Made by a program: the position numbers and the translations under genes. Shown here piece after piece: positions 25,460 through 37,469 of a DNA stretch of 64,000 bases (positions are counted from its first letter, which is position 1; every line of letters begins with the position of its first letter). The DNA comes from Campylorhamphus procurvoides. Its lineage: Eukaryota; Chordata; Aves; Passeriformes; Dendrocolaptidae. The notes under the pieces were generated by a model that was given only the letters and a program-made list of their open reading frames with translations, did not search any database and was not told the origin of the DNA. The stretch spans positions 288,215-352,214 of the forward strand of contig WBMV01000295.1 in assembly GCA_013396655.1 (NCBI GenBank), in the 5' to 3' direction.

Positions 25460-25460
25460 C
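25454..25460 (-). promoter_or_regulatory. GGGAAAC slippery heptamer at the gag/pro junction
   Basis: The minus strand carries G-GGA-AAC in the register needed for -1 ribosomal frameshifting from the gag frame. GGGAAAC is the heptamer used by primate type D betaretroviruses at gag-pro. In this copy a TAG (25,460-25,462) overlaps its first base, so ribosomes in the gag frame would stop before the slip site. Confidence 0.6.
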
Positions 25461-25866
25461 TACTTGTTTGAGGTAGCGGAGGGTTTTGGGGATGATATTG
25501 GTAAAATAAGTTGACCGTTAGAGTTGAATTTGGAGCGACACTGGCGGGCCCAGTGTCCTCTCTTGCCACAGCGAGGGCATGGTGTGGTAGGTGGTGGTGA
25601 CGAATTAATTTGCTTGTTGGGACAGTTCTTAATTAGGTGACCAAGTAATTTACAACCAATACAAGGACCTATCTTAACAAAATCTTTAAATCTTGCTGCC
25701 TTTCTGCGGATCTTTCGATACTTTGCTTCTGCTGGATCTGGAGGTGCAGTAGGGTCGATTGGAGGAACCTCTGGGCAAAGGGCTTGCGTGGGCATTGGTT
25801 GTTTTGGAGTGTCCGCTTGCTTGACCGTTGCCGGTGGGAGTGGGACAAGGGCGCGGCCATCTTGGA
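25460..25866 (-). pseudogene. gag remnant: nucleocapsid with two CCHC zinc knuckles
   Basis: The visible 3' part of gag encodes a proline-rich linker, then a basic stretch (KYRKIRRKAARFK), then two zinc knuckles of form CX2CX4HX4C at 25,622-25,663 and 25,538-25,579, then a short serine/proline tail ending at TAG. Nucleocapsid binds and packages retroviral RNA. Matrix and capsid would lie upstream, in or beyond the N gap. The frame is open from the gap edge to the stop. Any ORF drawn across the Ns is not evidence of an intact gag. Confidence 0.88.
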
Positions 25867-26516
25867 NNNNNNNNNNNNNNNNNNNNNNNNNNNNNNNNNN
25901 NNNNNNNNNNNNNNNNNNNNNNNNNNNNNNNNNNNNNNNNNNNNNNNNNNNNNNNNNNNNNNNNNNNNNNNNNNNNNNNNNNNNNNNNNNNNNNNNNNNN
26001 NNNNNNNNNNNNNNNNNNNNNNNNNNNNNNNNNNNNNNNNNNNNNNNNNNNNNNNNNNNNNNNNNNNNNNNNNNNNNNNNNNNNNNNNNNNNNNNNNNNN
26101 NNNNNNNNNNNNNNNNNNNNNNNNNNNNNNNNNNNNNNNNNNNNNNNNNNNNNNNNNNNNNNNNNNNNNNNNNNNNNNNNNNNNNNNNNNNNNNNNNNNN
26201 NNNNNNNNNNNNNNNNNNNNNNNNNNNNNNNNNNNNNNNNNNNNNNNNNNNNNNNNNNNNNNNNNNNNNNNNNNNNNNNNNNNNNNNNNNNNNNNNNNNN
26301 NNNNNNNNNNNNNNNNNNNNNNNNNNNNNNNNNNNNNNNNNNNNNNNNNNNNNNNNNNNNNNNNNNNNNNNNNNNNNNNNNNNNNNNNNNNNNNNNNNNN
26401 NNNNNNNNNNNNNNNNNNNNNNNNNNNNNNNNNNNNNNNNNNNNNNNNNNNNNNNNNNNNNNNNNNNNNNNNNNNNNNNNNNNNNNNNNNNNNNNNNNNN
26501 NNNNNNNNNNNNNNNN
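25867..26516. other. Assembly gap, 650 Ns
   Basis: The gap covers the U5 end of the 5' LTR (about 107 bases by comparison with the 3' LTR), the primer-binding site, the leader and the 5' part of gag. After the LTR share, about 543 bases would remain if the length is real. That is less than the roughly 1.2 kb or more expected for matrix plus capsid. Confidence 0.98.
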
Positions 26517-27029
26517 GAACTGTTTATTGAGGGGAGCAACGACTTTTATAGCCTCGGGAGGGAAGGTTCGAGAAAAAGGGGCGGATCTGAGGGATTGACA
26601 ACTTGGATTAGACATCTGATTGGGTAGGAGACGGAAACTCCGCCTCCGGGGAGTGACAATAGGAGGGGCTATGGGAGTGGTCTGTCCGATGTGGCAAGGC
26701 CTACGTGCCGTTACCATGGACGACCAGGGAACCAATGGTAGCTGTACCCAGGCCCGGGAAACAGCTAGCCAATGGGGGACTATTTCTAAGGGAGAAACTG
26801 GGGAAGAACTGGGGTACAACCAATCAGAACGTTTGGCATTATTACTATTGTATGACTAATCTAATACAATAAAGTCTCTAACTCTAACTCTAATTATAAC
26901 TATAACTGGCATCTTCTCTTCAGGATTTTCTACTCCGGTCCTTATTACACAGGTGTCTCCTCTTCTGACTCGGTCTTCGCAGGTGTTCTGTTCCTCCGCC
27001 ACATGATGTAGGAATCCCTGATTCCCACA
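26517..27029 (-). repeat. 5' LTR of the ERV, visible part
   Basis: These 513 bases match 24,212-24,724 with one substitution (26,656) and no indels. By alignment the full LTR would start near 26,410, inside the N gap. The minus-strand 5' end TGTGGGAA lies directly against the right target-site duplication. TATA and AATAAA elements are conserved. Confidence 0.93.
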
Positions 27030-27035
27030 TCGGGG
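27030..27035 (+). repeat. Right target-site duplication of the ERV
   Basis: TCGGGG follows the outer end of the 5' LTR and matches TTGGGG at 24,099-24,104 except for one base. The difference fits loss of a CpG in the left copy. Confidence 0.8.
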
Positions 27036-27390
27036 TGTTTTTCTCTCCTTTTGGGCACTGAGGTGGGGAGCTGATCAGCTTGCACAAGGAGAGTCTTGCA
27101 GTCTCTGAGTTGAAATCCTACTCTTGGGTGTCATGTGGCAGGTCAATAATAAATAGGCTCTTGCTCCTCAGATGAGCTAATTTTGAAACCCAGCTTCCCT
27201 GCAGTCCTGTTCCCAGTAAGTCCCATCTGGAGACTCGTGAAATCAGAGGTAGAGGAGGTCTGGCAAGGTCTCCTCTTCTCAGATGAAGGGTGGTTCGTAG
27301 CCCCAGAGGGAAGGCAAAATGATTGCATAGAGCTAAAGAGGCCATTTTGACAGCTGGCAAGAAAAATGTGGCCTTTTTCTGTTCTACTGC

Positions 27391-27423
27391 TTTTTAATTT
27401 TTTATTTTATTTATTTTTTTTTT
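27391..27423. repeat. T/A-rich low-complexity tract
   Basis: This is a T-dominated stretch with scattered A bases (TTTTATTTTATTTATTTTTT type). No adjoining retroposon body was recognised. Confidence 0.75.
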
Positions 27424-28870
27424 AATTGTGTCCCTTGATTACTCCAGGGCAGTGGTAAGGCTGGGAGAGCACATGTCACTCCAAGGGCTGCTCTGCCCAC
27501 CTGCTGCATCTGAGCCTTGGTCTGGTGTGTTTGGCACGTGGTCTGCTGGTACCATGTGGTCCCTGAAAGTCTCACTGCACTGTTGTAGGTCTGCAACAAC
27601 TCAAGCTGAGTTTAGTGGAATTAATTTGAATCTGCTCCAGGATAGTTGGCAGAATAATTTGGGCTAAAATAGCATCATTATTATCATCTCTGGTAGAGCC
27701 TATTGTATGCAGTGCTCAGTGTGAAGAGTTTAATATGGAGCTGAGTAGGGAAGGGTTTTCCTGTCCCCAAATCTCATTGTGATTTCCATCCCTCTCCCTC
27801 TTTCAACATCCTTCTCAGATTAGACTCTTAGAGGGCTTTGCTGGAAGCAGTGGAGAGCCCTAGAGAGCAGTGGAAGGAGGGTGAGCCATCACCAAGCAGG
27901 AAAATGCAGGTGTGAGGCTCAGATCCCCTGGTCCAAGTCCCTGCCTTGCCACCCCTCCAGTGTTCAAACCTATCTGTTATTGCAGGGTTGGTTGCTCAGA
28001 CTTCACCATCCCACTTGAAATTACTGACTCACCCAGGATGAAACAAATATTTCCTAATGGAGATTTTTAAAAACTCCTATCAGTCCTACTGATGTAGCAA
28101 GTTGACATGTCTAATGAAGGTAAAAAACCTCATCAGAAACTTTCTGCCATCTGTGGTTTGTTATCCCCACATAAAATGCATTTTAGCTACTTGTTTACTT
28201 CTGCTGTTTTGGGTTTATAATGAAAAGTGATGCCAGCACCTTGCCCCTTTGTAAGCAGAGGCTGATTGCCAGCAACAGCAGCTTGATCCAGGATTTCAGG
28301 TACCTTTAGTTCTACTTAGACTTGTAATTTATGACCGACATTCTTCTGTTGGTTCATACAGGGATGCAGATATAAAATACCAACTTAAATATTTATGTAG
28401 GTAGCACATCTTTGTGACTATTTCTTCATGGTAAGGAAATGCTGTTTAAAGAGCAATACATTGCAATTCAGTGGGAATGACTATGTGAAAGCTGTCAATG
28501 TTTTGAACAAAATCTGTGGATGCCATAAAGTGTTAGAATTACTCATTCGCCAAATCTGTGCTTTGGAAGGGAGAAAAATGTGTTAGTTAATGATACTTCA
28601 GTAGTGACAAAGAATTCTAGAAAATTGGCCCATCAGTTGGGAATAGCTGGTTATTTGGCTTCAGCACTTAGGGGTTCAATGTTTCTTCACTGCATGCATT
28701 AATTCCAGCTAAGGGGACAGAACCTGTGGATGCTCTGAATAAAAACCTTGCTCTCATACAGACCTGGAGTTGTGATGGTGCTCCACTTGCCTCATGTGCC
28801 AAATCTGACAATTCCAAGTGTCTTTGCAAAAGCTCTCAATCCCTTCCTGCTGACTGGCAGCTGCCCAGCG

Positions 28871-28917
28871 CCTTTGCATGCATAAATCCATTCTGCATAA
28901 ATCCATTTTGCATGCAG
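28871..28917. promoter_or_regulatory. Array of POU/octamer-like motifs
   Basis: The 14-base unit TGCATAAATCCATT occurs at 28,879-28,892 and 28,894-28,907, a period of 15. The pair is flanked by TTTGCATG on the left (28,873-28,880) and TTTTGCATGC on the right (28,906-28,915). TTTGCAT and ATGCATAAAT match POU-homeodomain (Oct/Pit-1 type) half sites. A near-palindromic frame of TGCATG around two direct repeats looks organised, but a small chance duplication is an equally simple explanation. Confidence 0.35.
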
Positions 28918-30399
28918 ACACCTCGGATGAAAAGGAAAGTTACTTCTGCAGAAATTTTGGATCTGCAGCATGGCAAGAGTTGCAAGAACTGATTTGTATC
29001 TCTGCTCTCTTTTGCCCCACTTACCATGAAAATAGCCAGCAGAAAGAGAGGAATACAGTTTAATAAAGTCTTGAGAAAAAGGTCAGAACAAAATTAATCA
29101 GAAAAACTATCTGCCTACCATAGGTTTTACTGGCATCTTATTTTTTTAAAGACAGTGAATTACTACCTACTGATTATATAATATTAAAGTTTAAGAATAT
29201 ATTAAAATTTAATGGAAATGTCTTAAATAGGAAGCTGAAGAACCAATGCTATCTATTTTTTTTGGTGTCTGTTGAAATCAAACTACAGCTGAAATCCCTG
29301 CAAGTCCTTCCCTTGTCTTTAATAGATAACAGAGCAGGCTTTTAAAAGAGTAGGTCTATTTACTAAAGGTCAGACACATTTGTAATGAAAATTCCATTCA
29401 TCAAAATGCATTTAGATTGTGAAAACAGTTTATTGCTTCAGAATGGATTTTTCTCCCTCCTTGGATAAAACAAACACCCCTGAAAAGAATGATGGAAACA
29501 TTTCTCATGGCACCCAAAGGTCAGCTCACAATATAATAGCCCTGAGGGCTTACTCAGCTGGATGAGGAAGCTGTGCTCTTGCAAAGTGCCAATAAACACA
29601 GAGGTATGTGGGCATTAATATCTATTTGAAATAATCCATCAAAGCTGGTATTTATGGGTTTGATAGTAAAGCGTACTTAGTGCTGAAGAACCTTGCAGAG
29701 CAAAGCTTATGGTGAATTGTCTGCTTTGAGGGATTGAGGAGGTCTGGCCTTGGCTCTCTTGGTCTCTGCAGGATCCTTTAATTATTGTAGCTTTTCCTCA
29801 AAAATGGGTTTGCCGAGTTTCTAGAAAGGTTTTTTTCTTCCCCCTACTTCCCACTTTGAAAAAATGCTGCTGTTTTGATTTAAATAAATAAAGACTTTTT
29901 TTGGAAAAAATCAAAGCTCACAGATAACTGTTGGTGCTGCTCTCCCCACCCTCCCTGTACCCTCTGCAGCTGCCCACGGTGCCCAGCCCTGCCCCAGCCT
30001 TTGCCAACAGAGCATCTCATTCCTCACAAGGGCTTCAGGCTCATACCTGCTCCCAGTATTGCCCACAGATGTGATGCTGGGGGCATTAAAGCCAACGCTT
30101 GTCCCAGGAAGACCCTGCCTGATGCAGGCGGGTGAAATCTGTATTATTTTCATAAACCCTTATTTTCTGTCTGATTTGGAACGTGCTTCTCTGCACCAGC
30201 AGCTGCCCCTTTTTCCTCGGGGAGGGGGCATGTGCTGCAGAGCAGCAGCGAGAGCTGGAGATGAACAGGACAGCAGCTGAGAGCAAACAGTGGGCTTGTG
30301 TCCCAGAGGTGTCCCCTCCCTCCCGCTGGTGGCCCAGCTGCCAGATCACCATGTCCCTGCAAGGTGGGGCTGCACAGCCTTCACAGGCAGAGAGCCACC

Positions 30400-30540
30400 T
30401 GCCCCTTCCTTCCCCGAGTGCCTGCAGGGCAGAGCTGCTTCCCGCAACACTCCAGCGATGCTCCAGGACGGAGCCGCGCCTGCCTCTGCTGCGGGCTCGG
30501 CTGGGAGGGCAGCGCAGGGAACCGGCCTCACACAATGGTC
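30400..30540. promoter_or_regulatory. Short CpG-richer patch
   Basis: About ten CpG dinucleotides fall in roughly 130 bases, with high GC, inside CpG-poor surroundings. No TATA box or splice donor was recognised. It may be a small CpG island, a decayed promoter or simply a GC-rich patch. Confidence 0.25.
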
Positions 30541-32779
30541 CCCCTGAGCCTGCTGGGGCTGGGCTACACTGGAGCTATTTGGTTTAATGCTGCCGATCTA
30601 GAAAAGCACTCCTCCCCCTTGTAAAGAGAATATTTGTTATGCATTTTATACTCTCAGGCATGGCCATCTGCTAATATAGTCAAGTAGACACAATAAAGGA
30701 GGTTTGTATCTTCTTAGGTTCTGTTACTTCAGGATCTATTTTTTGATGCAGTAGGAGCCAGCACAGCTGAGCTGAAAGACTCTCAGGAACATGCCATGCA
30801 TTTTATAGTGGATGTGACTAAAGAAAATTGCTGAAGGACTCGAATTAAAGGTGGCACATAACAGAGAATTTCAAATTGCTATTGTCCTGCCTTTAGCCGG
30901 GGGTAGTTTAGAAGCTCTTTTTTTATGTAAGAAACTCGAGACACTTTTATTCTGACATTATGTAGCCTGTGAGGTGCAGTCTGTGTGTGAACTGCACTGA
31001 GATGAGAATGGTCAGCATTAGCACGTCTTTTACCACTGTAGGTATGAGAAGCTTTTAATTGCTGTCTGGAGGAGGGTCTATCATGTTCAATTTGTCTCCT
31101 GACACTTGGCAGGCTTGTATCTGCATTAAATAAATAAGGAAAGAACACCCATAACTTGGTGTATAGAGAAAATTTCAGTTGCCCAGAGGTTCAGTTTCTT
31201 GCCTTTGCTTGTCAAAGTTGGGAGCTGAAGTTCGGGAAGGACTCCCAGGCAAACGAGCCAAGCATGCTGCTCTTGCAAGAAAAGATGCTATTTATTCTGC
31301 ATTTGTCTCGGTATAAATGCCCCCTTTCAACCTGCATGCCAGAAGACTTCTGGTTGCTTGTTTTAAAGTCTCTTGCAAGATCTGATTGAGCCTGGCTTTT
31401 TGCAGTTCTCCCCTGCAGAGAAAGCGGCTGTGATCAGACCGAGCCCTCCCACTGGGGTTGGGGTAAACTGAGGAGCAGGAGGATGGTGGCTCCTGGCTCG
31501 CTCCGCTCTACTGCTATGAATTTCAGCATTAATTATGGATGACTAGCTCTCCCTGCCATGTTTCTAATTAGCTGTGGTTTATGCCAAGCTTTCCCCTGTC
31601 TTAATCCTTTGCTGCTACTGTTTTGAGACTTCTCTGGTAACCAAACGAGATGAGTTGTTGTATCTTGTGATATCTGTGCTCCTGCATGCTTTGTTTTCAT
31701 TCCCCCAAACCCTGAAGAGTGCAGAGGGAAGTGGGGCTCTCAACAAAGAATGACAAAGAAAGATGAGCACAGTAAATAGCCCTCTCCTTTCTGATGCTCT
31801 TTCAGAATTTCAGACAGGTCCTCACCTCATTTTCTTGGTTTTCTCATGGTTTTGTAGCAAGCAATTGGCTTGGGTGTTTTTCTGAATTCTACACACATCC
31901 ATGTAATAGATTCATGCAATCCTCTGTAGCATTCATTTGTTGGTTTATCCTGTGTTTTTCATGTTTATGTTTTTGCTTTCAACTGTGAAGCCAACTAAAT
32001 TTTCTTTATCATTTAGTGTCCTATTCCACAACAGTTGCATGATTAGATAGCAAGTGTTTAATTAAATATTGGCTAGTTGTCTATGTATCTTGGTATCTGT
32101 AATATCTGCCTGAATATATAAAAGAGAATGTACCCCTGTAATTATATAATGTTGTTTAAATATCCCTGACCTTGAGTAATAAGTAGGTAAATAAGAGTAT
32201 TAGAGTATTACCTCAGTGGGTGCAAGGATGTTCTTGGAATTATGCAGAACATTTTGGCATTAATAGCATTGCAGGTGATTCTGCAATGAAAATTTTGTGT
32301 AATAATTGGTCTCTTTGCTCTTTTTAGCTAATGCATTTTGCAGCCAGTGCAGTAAATACCTGCAATTCATAACATATGTTCAGAAGAAGATCTCTGGTAA
32401 TAGAAACTGTTCCATTATTATGTAGCTTCAGATATTTTTAATATCTTCTTGTAAGGCGAGTACATTTGCTGAGGTCACAGCAAAAATGAATGACCATGGT
32501 GAAGCCCAGACTAGCAAGAGACTTCCCAGGTGATGCAGGAGCCCCTTCCAATACCAGACACCCCTCAGACACCACCACCTTCAGACATGTAGAGAAACAG
32601 CAGTTGGAAAAGCAAACCTAAGATACTGTAGTGATAGTCTGTGGAGACATCTCAGAATGGTTTCCCCTCTGTCCTCCAGCTCCCATTTCCCTTGAAGACA
32701 TCCCAAAGCACCCCCAGGTGAACTTATTGCTTTTTGAGTAGCATCTCTGTTTTGGACAGCTGGTAAAAATGTATGAGCC

Positions 32780-32827
32780 TTGCTAGTAGTATTGCTAAAT
32801 GTATTGCTAGGAGTACTGCTAAATGTA
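32780..32827. repeat. Two-copy 24-bp tandem duplication
   Basis: The segments 32,780-32,803 and 32,804-32,827 are adjacent copies that differ at two positions. Both start TTGCTAG and end GCTAAATGTA. Confidence 0.85.
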
Positions 32828-35800
32828 AGGACAACTATTCCAGCTTTTATTGATGAGAGATGTGTGAAGATAAGAATGGGAGTGGGCACTGATGGAGAAG
32901 CACCTTGAATGAATTTGTGTCTGTACCCAAACCTCCTGACCTTGTGAATTCCATTTCCCCATTACCTGAGGAAACTTCGTCAGAGAATTTTACAGGTGTG
33001 AGGAGAGGGGCTTTGGAGGTCAAATAAGAACAGGGTATGTTTAACAGGTCTGATCTGAGATTCCATGTGGAATAAGAAATGCTTTATTATTATTAGCATC
33101 ATGTAACTGCAGTAAGTTCAGTCTTGGCAGCAGAGCTGACTGGAAAAGCTCCGTTTCATCGAAGCCCAAGTTGTGGGGATTTCTTCATGAGTTTAACTCT
33201 TTTGACATACTTTCCTGAGGGGAGAAAATTACCCAAACATAACACACTTGCTTTGAAATAAGATTAAATTCTGGCTTGAAGAGTTCAGCCTGTGTTCTCT
33301 CCTGAAGATATGAGCCAGCTCTGACTTTTGTTTTAAAGTATCTCTGAGAAGGAAAATGCCTCCCAAATTAATTTCCACAGATAAGTAATGATTCATGGAG
33401 AAACTGCATGATGCAGTTGGAGGGTCTGTCAGGAGAAGATGGCTTTGCTGAGAGAGACACACAGAGACCATGAAGCTTTGGGAAAGATAAGGGGGATAAA
33501 GAACAAAAAGAAAACCACAGGAAAGGATGGGAAGAATAGAAGGGGACGAATAGAAGGAAAGTAAGTTGTGCTAAGGTTTCTCTTGTGGTGACCATTTTTG
33601 CTGTAACCTTTTTCCTGTCTGATGTACACAGGGACAAGGCATAGGTCTGTCCTTCATCTTCACAGCCCTGGCTCTGTTCCGCCATCCCTCCTTTTCCGAC
33701 TTTGGTGCAATAGCATCACTCTTATGGAAATGTAATTGTCACATGTGTAGCACACATATATTTCTATGAAAGTAAACGTTAAGTGCATACAGGTAACTTC
33801 GTGCCCAGTGGAAAAAAAAATAAAATCACCATGATGTGTCTTTACAGTGAATTTAAATCAAAAGCTTCAAAAGGAAAATGTTGACCAAGTTGGGATTTTG
33901 GGGTTTTTTTAAACTCCCATTTTCCTTTTTGTAAGTAGCAGCTCTGATTCTCCCGAGAGCTGGGCTGGGCTCTCATGTCTCCATCTTACTTCCCCAGCTT
34001 TGCCTGGATTCTCTGGATCCTGCAAAGGAAGCAAAGGCACTGCGGGGCATGCTGAGCTCTTCCAGCCGAGGTCTCTGCTCGTCTGCTTGAAACGTTCTCT
34101 CCGGCTGTCTGAAGATCCTTCTCAGCCTTGAAATCCACCTGGGTATTTTCCTCCCACTCAGAGCTGTGCATCCTCACATCCTTTGTTTCTGTCTCATTGT
34201 TTCAGATCTTCCTGGGGGAGTTCTCAGCCTTTTTCTGTAGATGTTTTTTTCATTTTGTTTTGCATTAATAATACTGGAAGGGATTGGGGGGAGGCGGAGA
34301 GGAAGGAAGCTTTAATTCTGCTGGAGTTTTTCCAGATCGGTTCATCATCATTAATCTTCCAATGTTATTCCCCTCCCTTAAAGCTTCTTGGTTCATTATT
34401 GCCATGAAAAAAAGAGGAACCCTTTGTTCAGTAACAAGGGAATTTGTGTCTGTCAAGGCAGCAGCTTTTTGCTCCAAATTCCATATCTAATTTTGCAGAA
34501 AAATACTGTCAGCAAATTGCTTGAGGTATTGCAGTGAAGCACAGGGCTTATGTTACCAGCAAACAGTCATGCTATTATGTAAATCTTTGCAGAGCTGTAC
34601 TATCAGAAAAATAAATAAATGGACTGACCAGAAAATGTACCTGAAATCAGGATGCAATGGGCACCAAGAAGAGCTGGCTGGTGGCACTGTAAAACAATTA
34701 GCCATCTGCTTAATGACACTTCCATTTCATTATACACAGAGAATTCAGCCTTATTCATTAATTATTGAAAGATAACTTTGAACAGAAGAATAATCCTTTC
34801 CCCATATGTGGAATCTGTGCTTGCAGAGCACAAAATCCCAGCGGCTCGAACTGGAGATGTTTGTTGGCATCCTTAGCAGGTCTTCCCTGCCAGCGTGTGG
34901 AGTACTCTGTGCCTGATTTCCCACACCTGGGCTGCCCAGCTTGGCTTGCTGGGGAACCACCAGCAGCAGGGAATGCTCTGGCACCTCACCTGCTGCCTGT
35001 GGCTCTTCGAGTGCCACCAGAGAGGCTGGCGAGGTGTCCACACACAGTGGCCCTCACAGTGAGCCCAGGGCTGATTTATCCAGGATTCACTTGGCCAGGG
35101 CTGAGGTCCCAGCTACTCAAAAGTATCTAGTTTCTAGCTGGAGGCCAATAGGTGCACAATACTATACAGAGCTAAACACCACTATTCCAAAGTTTGCATT
35201 TTCCCCAGCTTCTCGAAAATAATTCTGTCACCATCTCTGTTTCAAATGTTGCTACATTTATCAAAATTGGCATTATATTTAGAAACTGGGTTGTTGTGTT
35301 CTAGCATTTTGAACTGTCTTCAAGTCCTTAGGAGTTTTGCACAGACCCCTGGAAAGACCTGGACCTAGAAAAATGAGTAAAAACTGCCAAACGTCACTTT
35401 TGTACCACCAAAGCTCAGAAAAATGATAATTCTGAGTTCCACTTGGGTTCTTCCCCAATTATTCCTTACTGGAAGGGCCCCAGAGAGCTTGGTGTCCCAA
35501 GGACTTCACAAATGCAGTAAGATACTCACTCAGCCCAGCCCACGTGCTACCAACTGCCTCCCCCAGACATATGGTGATGTTTTTTGCCTATCACTATATA
35601 AGGTTGGAGTAGGGCAGAAATGCTTCCCCCTCCTTCTCAACAGAATAAGTGTGATAGTTTTTCTAAATTCAAACAAAAACAACTTCTACTCAGGAGCGTG
35701 ACTAGCTCAGTGTAACCCGAGTGGTTCCCGAGCTCTGCCAGGGCAGTCGTCCCTTCTCTGGCCTTGCTGTGCCGTGGCTCACTCTGCCCTGCATTTCTGT

Positions 35801-37469
35801 CTCTGGTTCAGGCATGTCGAGAAGCTCCCAGCAAAGGTCCCTGTCTCAGTGCACACCATGAGACATGACCCTGTAGGATGGAGACTGGTCAGCACCACTC
35901 TCCTTGAAATTCAGTGGGCAGTTTTCAGGACATGTTGCTGTTGCCTGGGGTGGAACTCTGTTACCTTCTCTAGCAGGACATTCCTCCAGTGGCTGCCAGT
36001 CATGATGGGTGGCAGAACCAGAGAGATGATGGTGCTGACAGTAAAATTTTTGCATTGTTTTTCTCCTTAAAGACTCTTCTTCAGTAGTCTCATATGCTTC
36101 AGCAATGCCATAGACATAGATATGGACAGAGATTGTCACTGCAGCCATTTAGTCATTAAGGATGATGCTGTTTTCTTGCCAGTGCTGTCCTACTTGAGTC
36201 TTGAAAACATTACATTCATTGGGGGCTTGGTGGGAGGGGAGGAAGAGAAATTTCAAATTTTTACACTTAATTGGTCATGTGTAAATCTCACAGGTTTTAC
36301 TCAAAATTCATCATTGGTTTTAATAGATCTGCTTAACAAGTGTTGGTCTGAAATGCCTTAGGGTAATTAATGCTAATTCTTACATGGCCTTGACACTTCT
36401 GCAAGAATTCCTTCTAAAAGATACAACCAAGGGATAAGTTATTATTTTAGCATATATAATGATGCATTCCAGGAAACAGTATGTTAGAAACTAGATAACT
36501 GAGTTGAGAGAATTTTCTTATAAGATTAAAGCACTTGTGAATGAAAGTTCCCAGATGCCTTTCTAACTAACCTTACAAAAATATAATGTGACCAGAATCT
36601 ACTCTCATATTCATCCCACAGAGCAAAGTAAAAATGGTTGAAAGAAAATATCTGGTTCCCTTTCCTAGCTTTGATAAATATGGGCCAAGTTAGGAAAGCA
36701 CTGGAGTGTACTCTTAGAGAAATGCTTAAGTGTTTTTATCAGGCCTAAAGGAGTGAATTAGAGCAACTCTCTTACCCTTGTTCAAACCACACTGATGTCA
36801 GTGGAAAGGCTCTCATTAACCTCTGAGGATTTTGCATTAGATCTGTGGGTAAAAATTCTGCTTTCTTTGAAGTTAGTGGCGAAGCTTCCATTAACCTGTG
36901 CCTGGGACTTCATTTATTTTGCAGAAGGAATATTCTCAGCATAAAACATATGATCATGTCCTGATAAATATAAAGCAAATTGATGCTATTCATTTAGGAA
37001 TATCCAGCACCACCAATTAGAAGGAAGTATGAATACAGGAAAAAACCTAATCTAATTATGTGAAAACCCTTGCTGTGTAATAAAATAGAAATGGTTTCTG
37101 CAGGTCTTCCTACAGATGATAGAGATCAGTATTCAGAAACAGGTTTGAAATTATTTTAATATGTATTGAAAATACTTTGTGCTTTCGAGGTGCTTGGTAA
37201 CTGTTGTGGTCTCCCAGCCATAAAGCTTCATTTGCCTCCCAGTCTGTGGCTGTTTCCTGTCCTTAGCAATGTTTTGGAGGCAACCTGTTCATATTTTGGA
37301 AGGTGTTATAATGAAACCTGGAGTCCTGTTTGTTCCATGTTTCTGAGTCATTTTATGTGAAAACCTGTGAAAAAGCAAAGGAGTCTGAGACATCGAGGAC
37401 AGATAAAATTGGTCTTCAAAAGTTCAAGAAGGCAGTTGCATCAATCTGGGAGAACATGGTTAGGGTTAG

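Larger units (their letters stand above)
24105..27029 (-). mobile_element. Class II endogenous retrovirus, internally deleted, minus orientation
   Basis: Order in the element's own direction (right to left): 5' LTR (about 26,410-27,029, partly hidden by Ns), N gap covering the primer-binding site and 5' gag, gag nucleocapsid remnant, gag/pro frameshift region, env remnants, polypurine tract, 3' LTR (24,105-24,724). The LTR ends are TG...CA and a 6-bp target-site duplication flanks the whole. The internal part is far too short for a full provirus. No reverse transcriptase, RNase H or integrase was recognised, and env is reduced to fragments with stops and frame changes. It therefore cannot encode a complete particle or move by itself. 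Betaretrovirus-like affinity is inferred from the two CCHC knuckles, the GGGAAAC heptamer and the 6-bp duplication. Confidence 0.92.
27036..37469. other. Noncoding stretch, no gene supported
   Basis: No host gene was recognised. ORFs are short and without domains. The stretch holds a T/A-rich tract at 27.39 kb, a POU-motif array at 28.87 kb, a CpG-richer patch near 30.4-30.54 kb and a 24-bp tandem duplication at 32.78 kb. An AATAAATAAA cluster near 29.88 kb has no visible gene in front of it. Confidence 0.55.

Noticed and set aside
25460..26819. Very long ORFs across the N gap on both strands
   Set aside because: They are open only because Ns contain no stop codons. Only the gag nucleocapsid part outside the gap is supported.
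36760..36920. Two loosely similar blocks around GTCAGTGG and GTTAGTGG followed by CATTAACCT
   Set aside because: They may be part of an ancient repeat, but the similarity is too weak to support a call.
37458..37468. GGTTAGGGTTAG telomere-like piece
   Set aside because: Fewer than two units; expected by chance in a window of this size.
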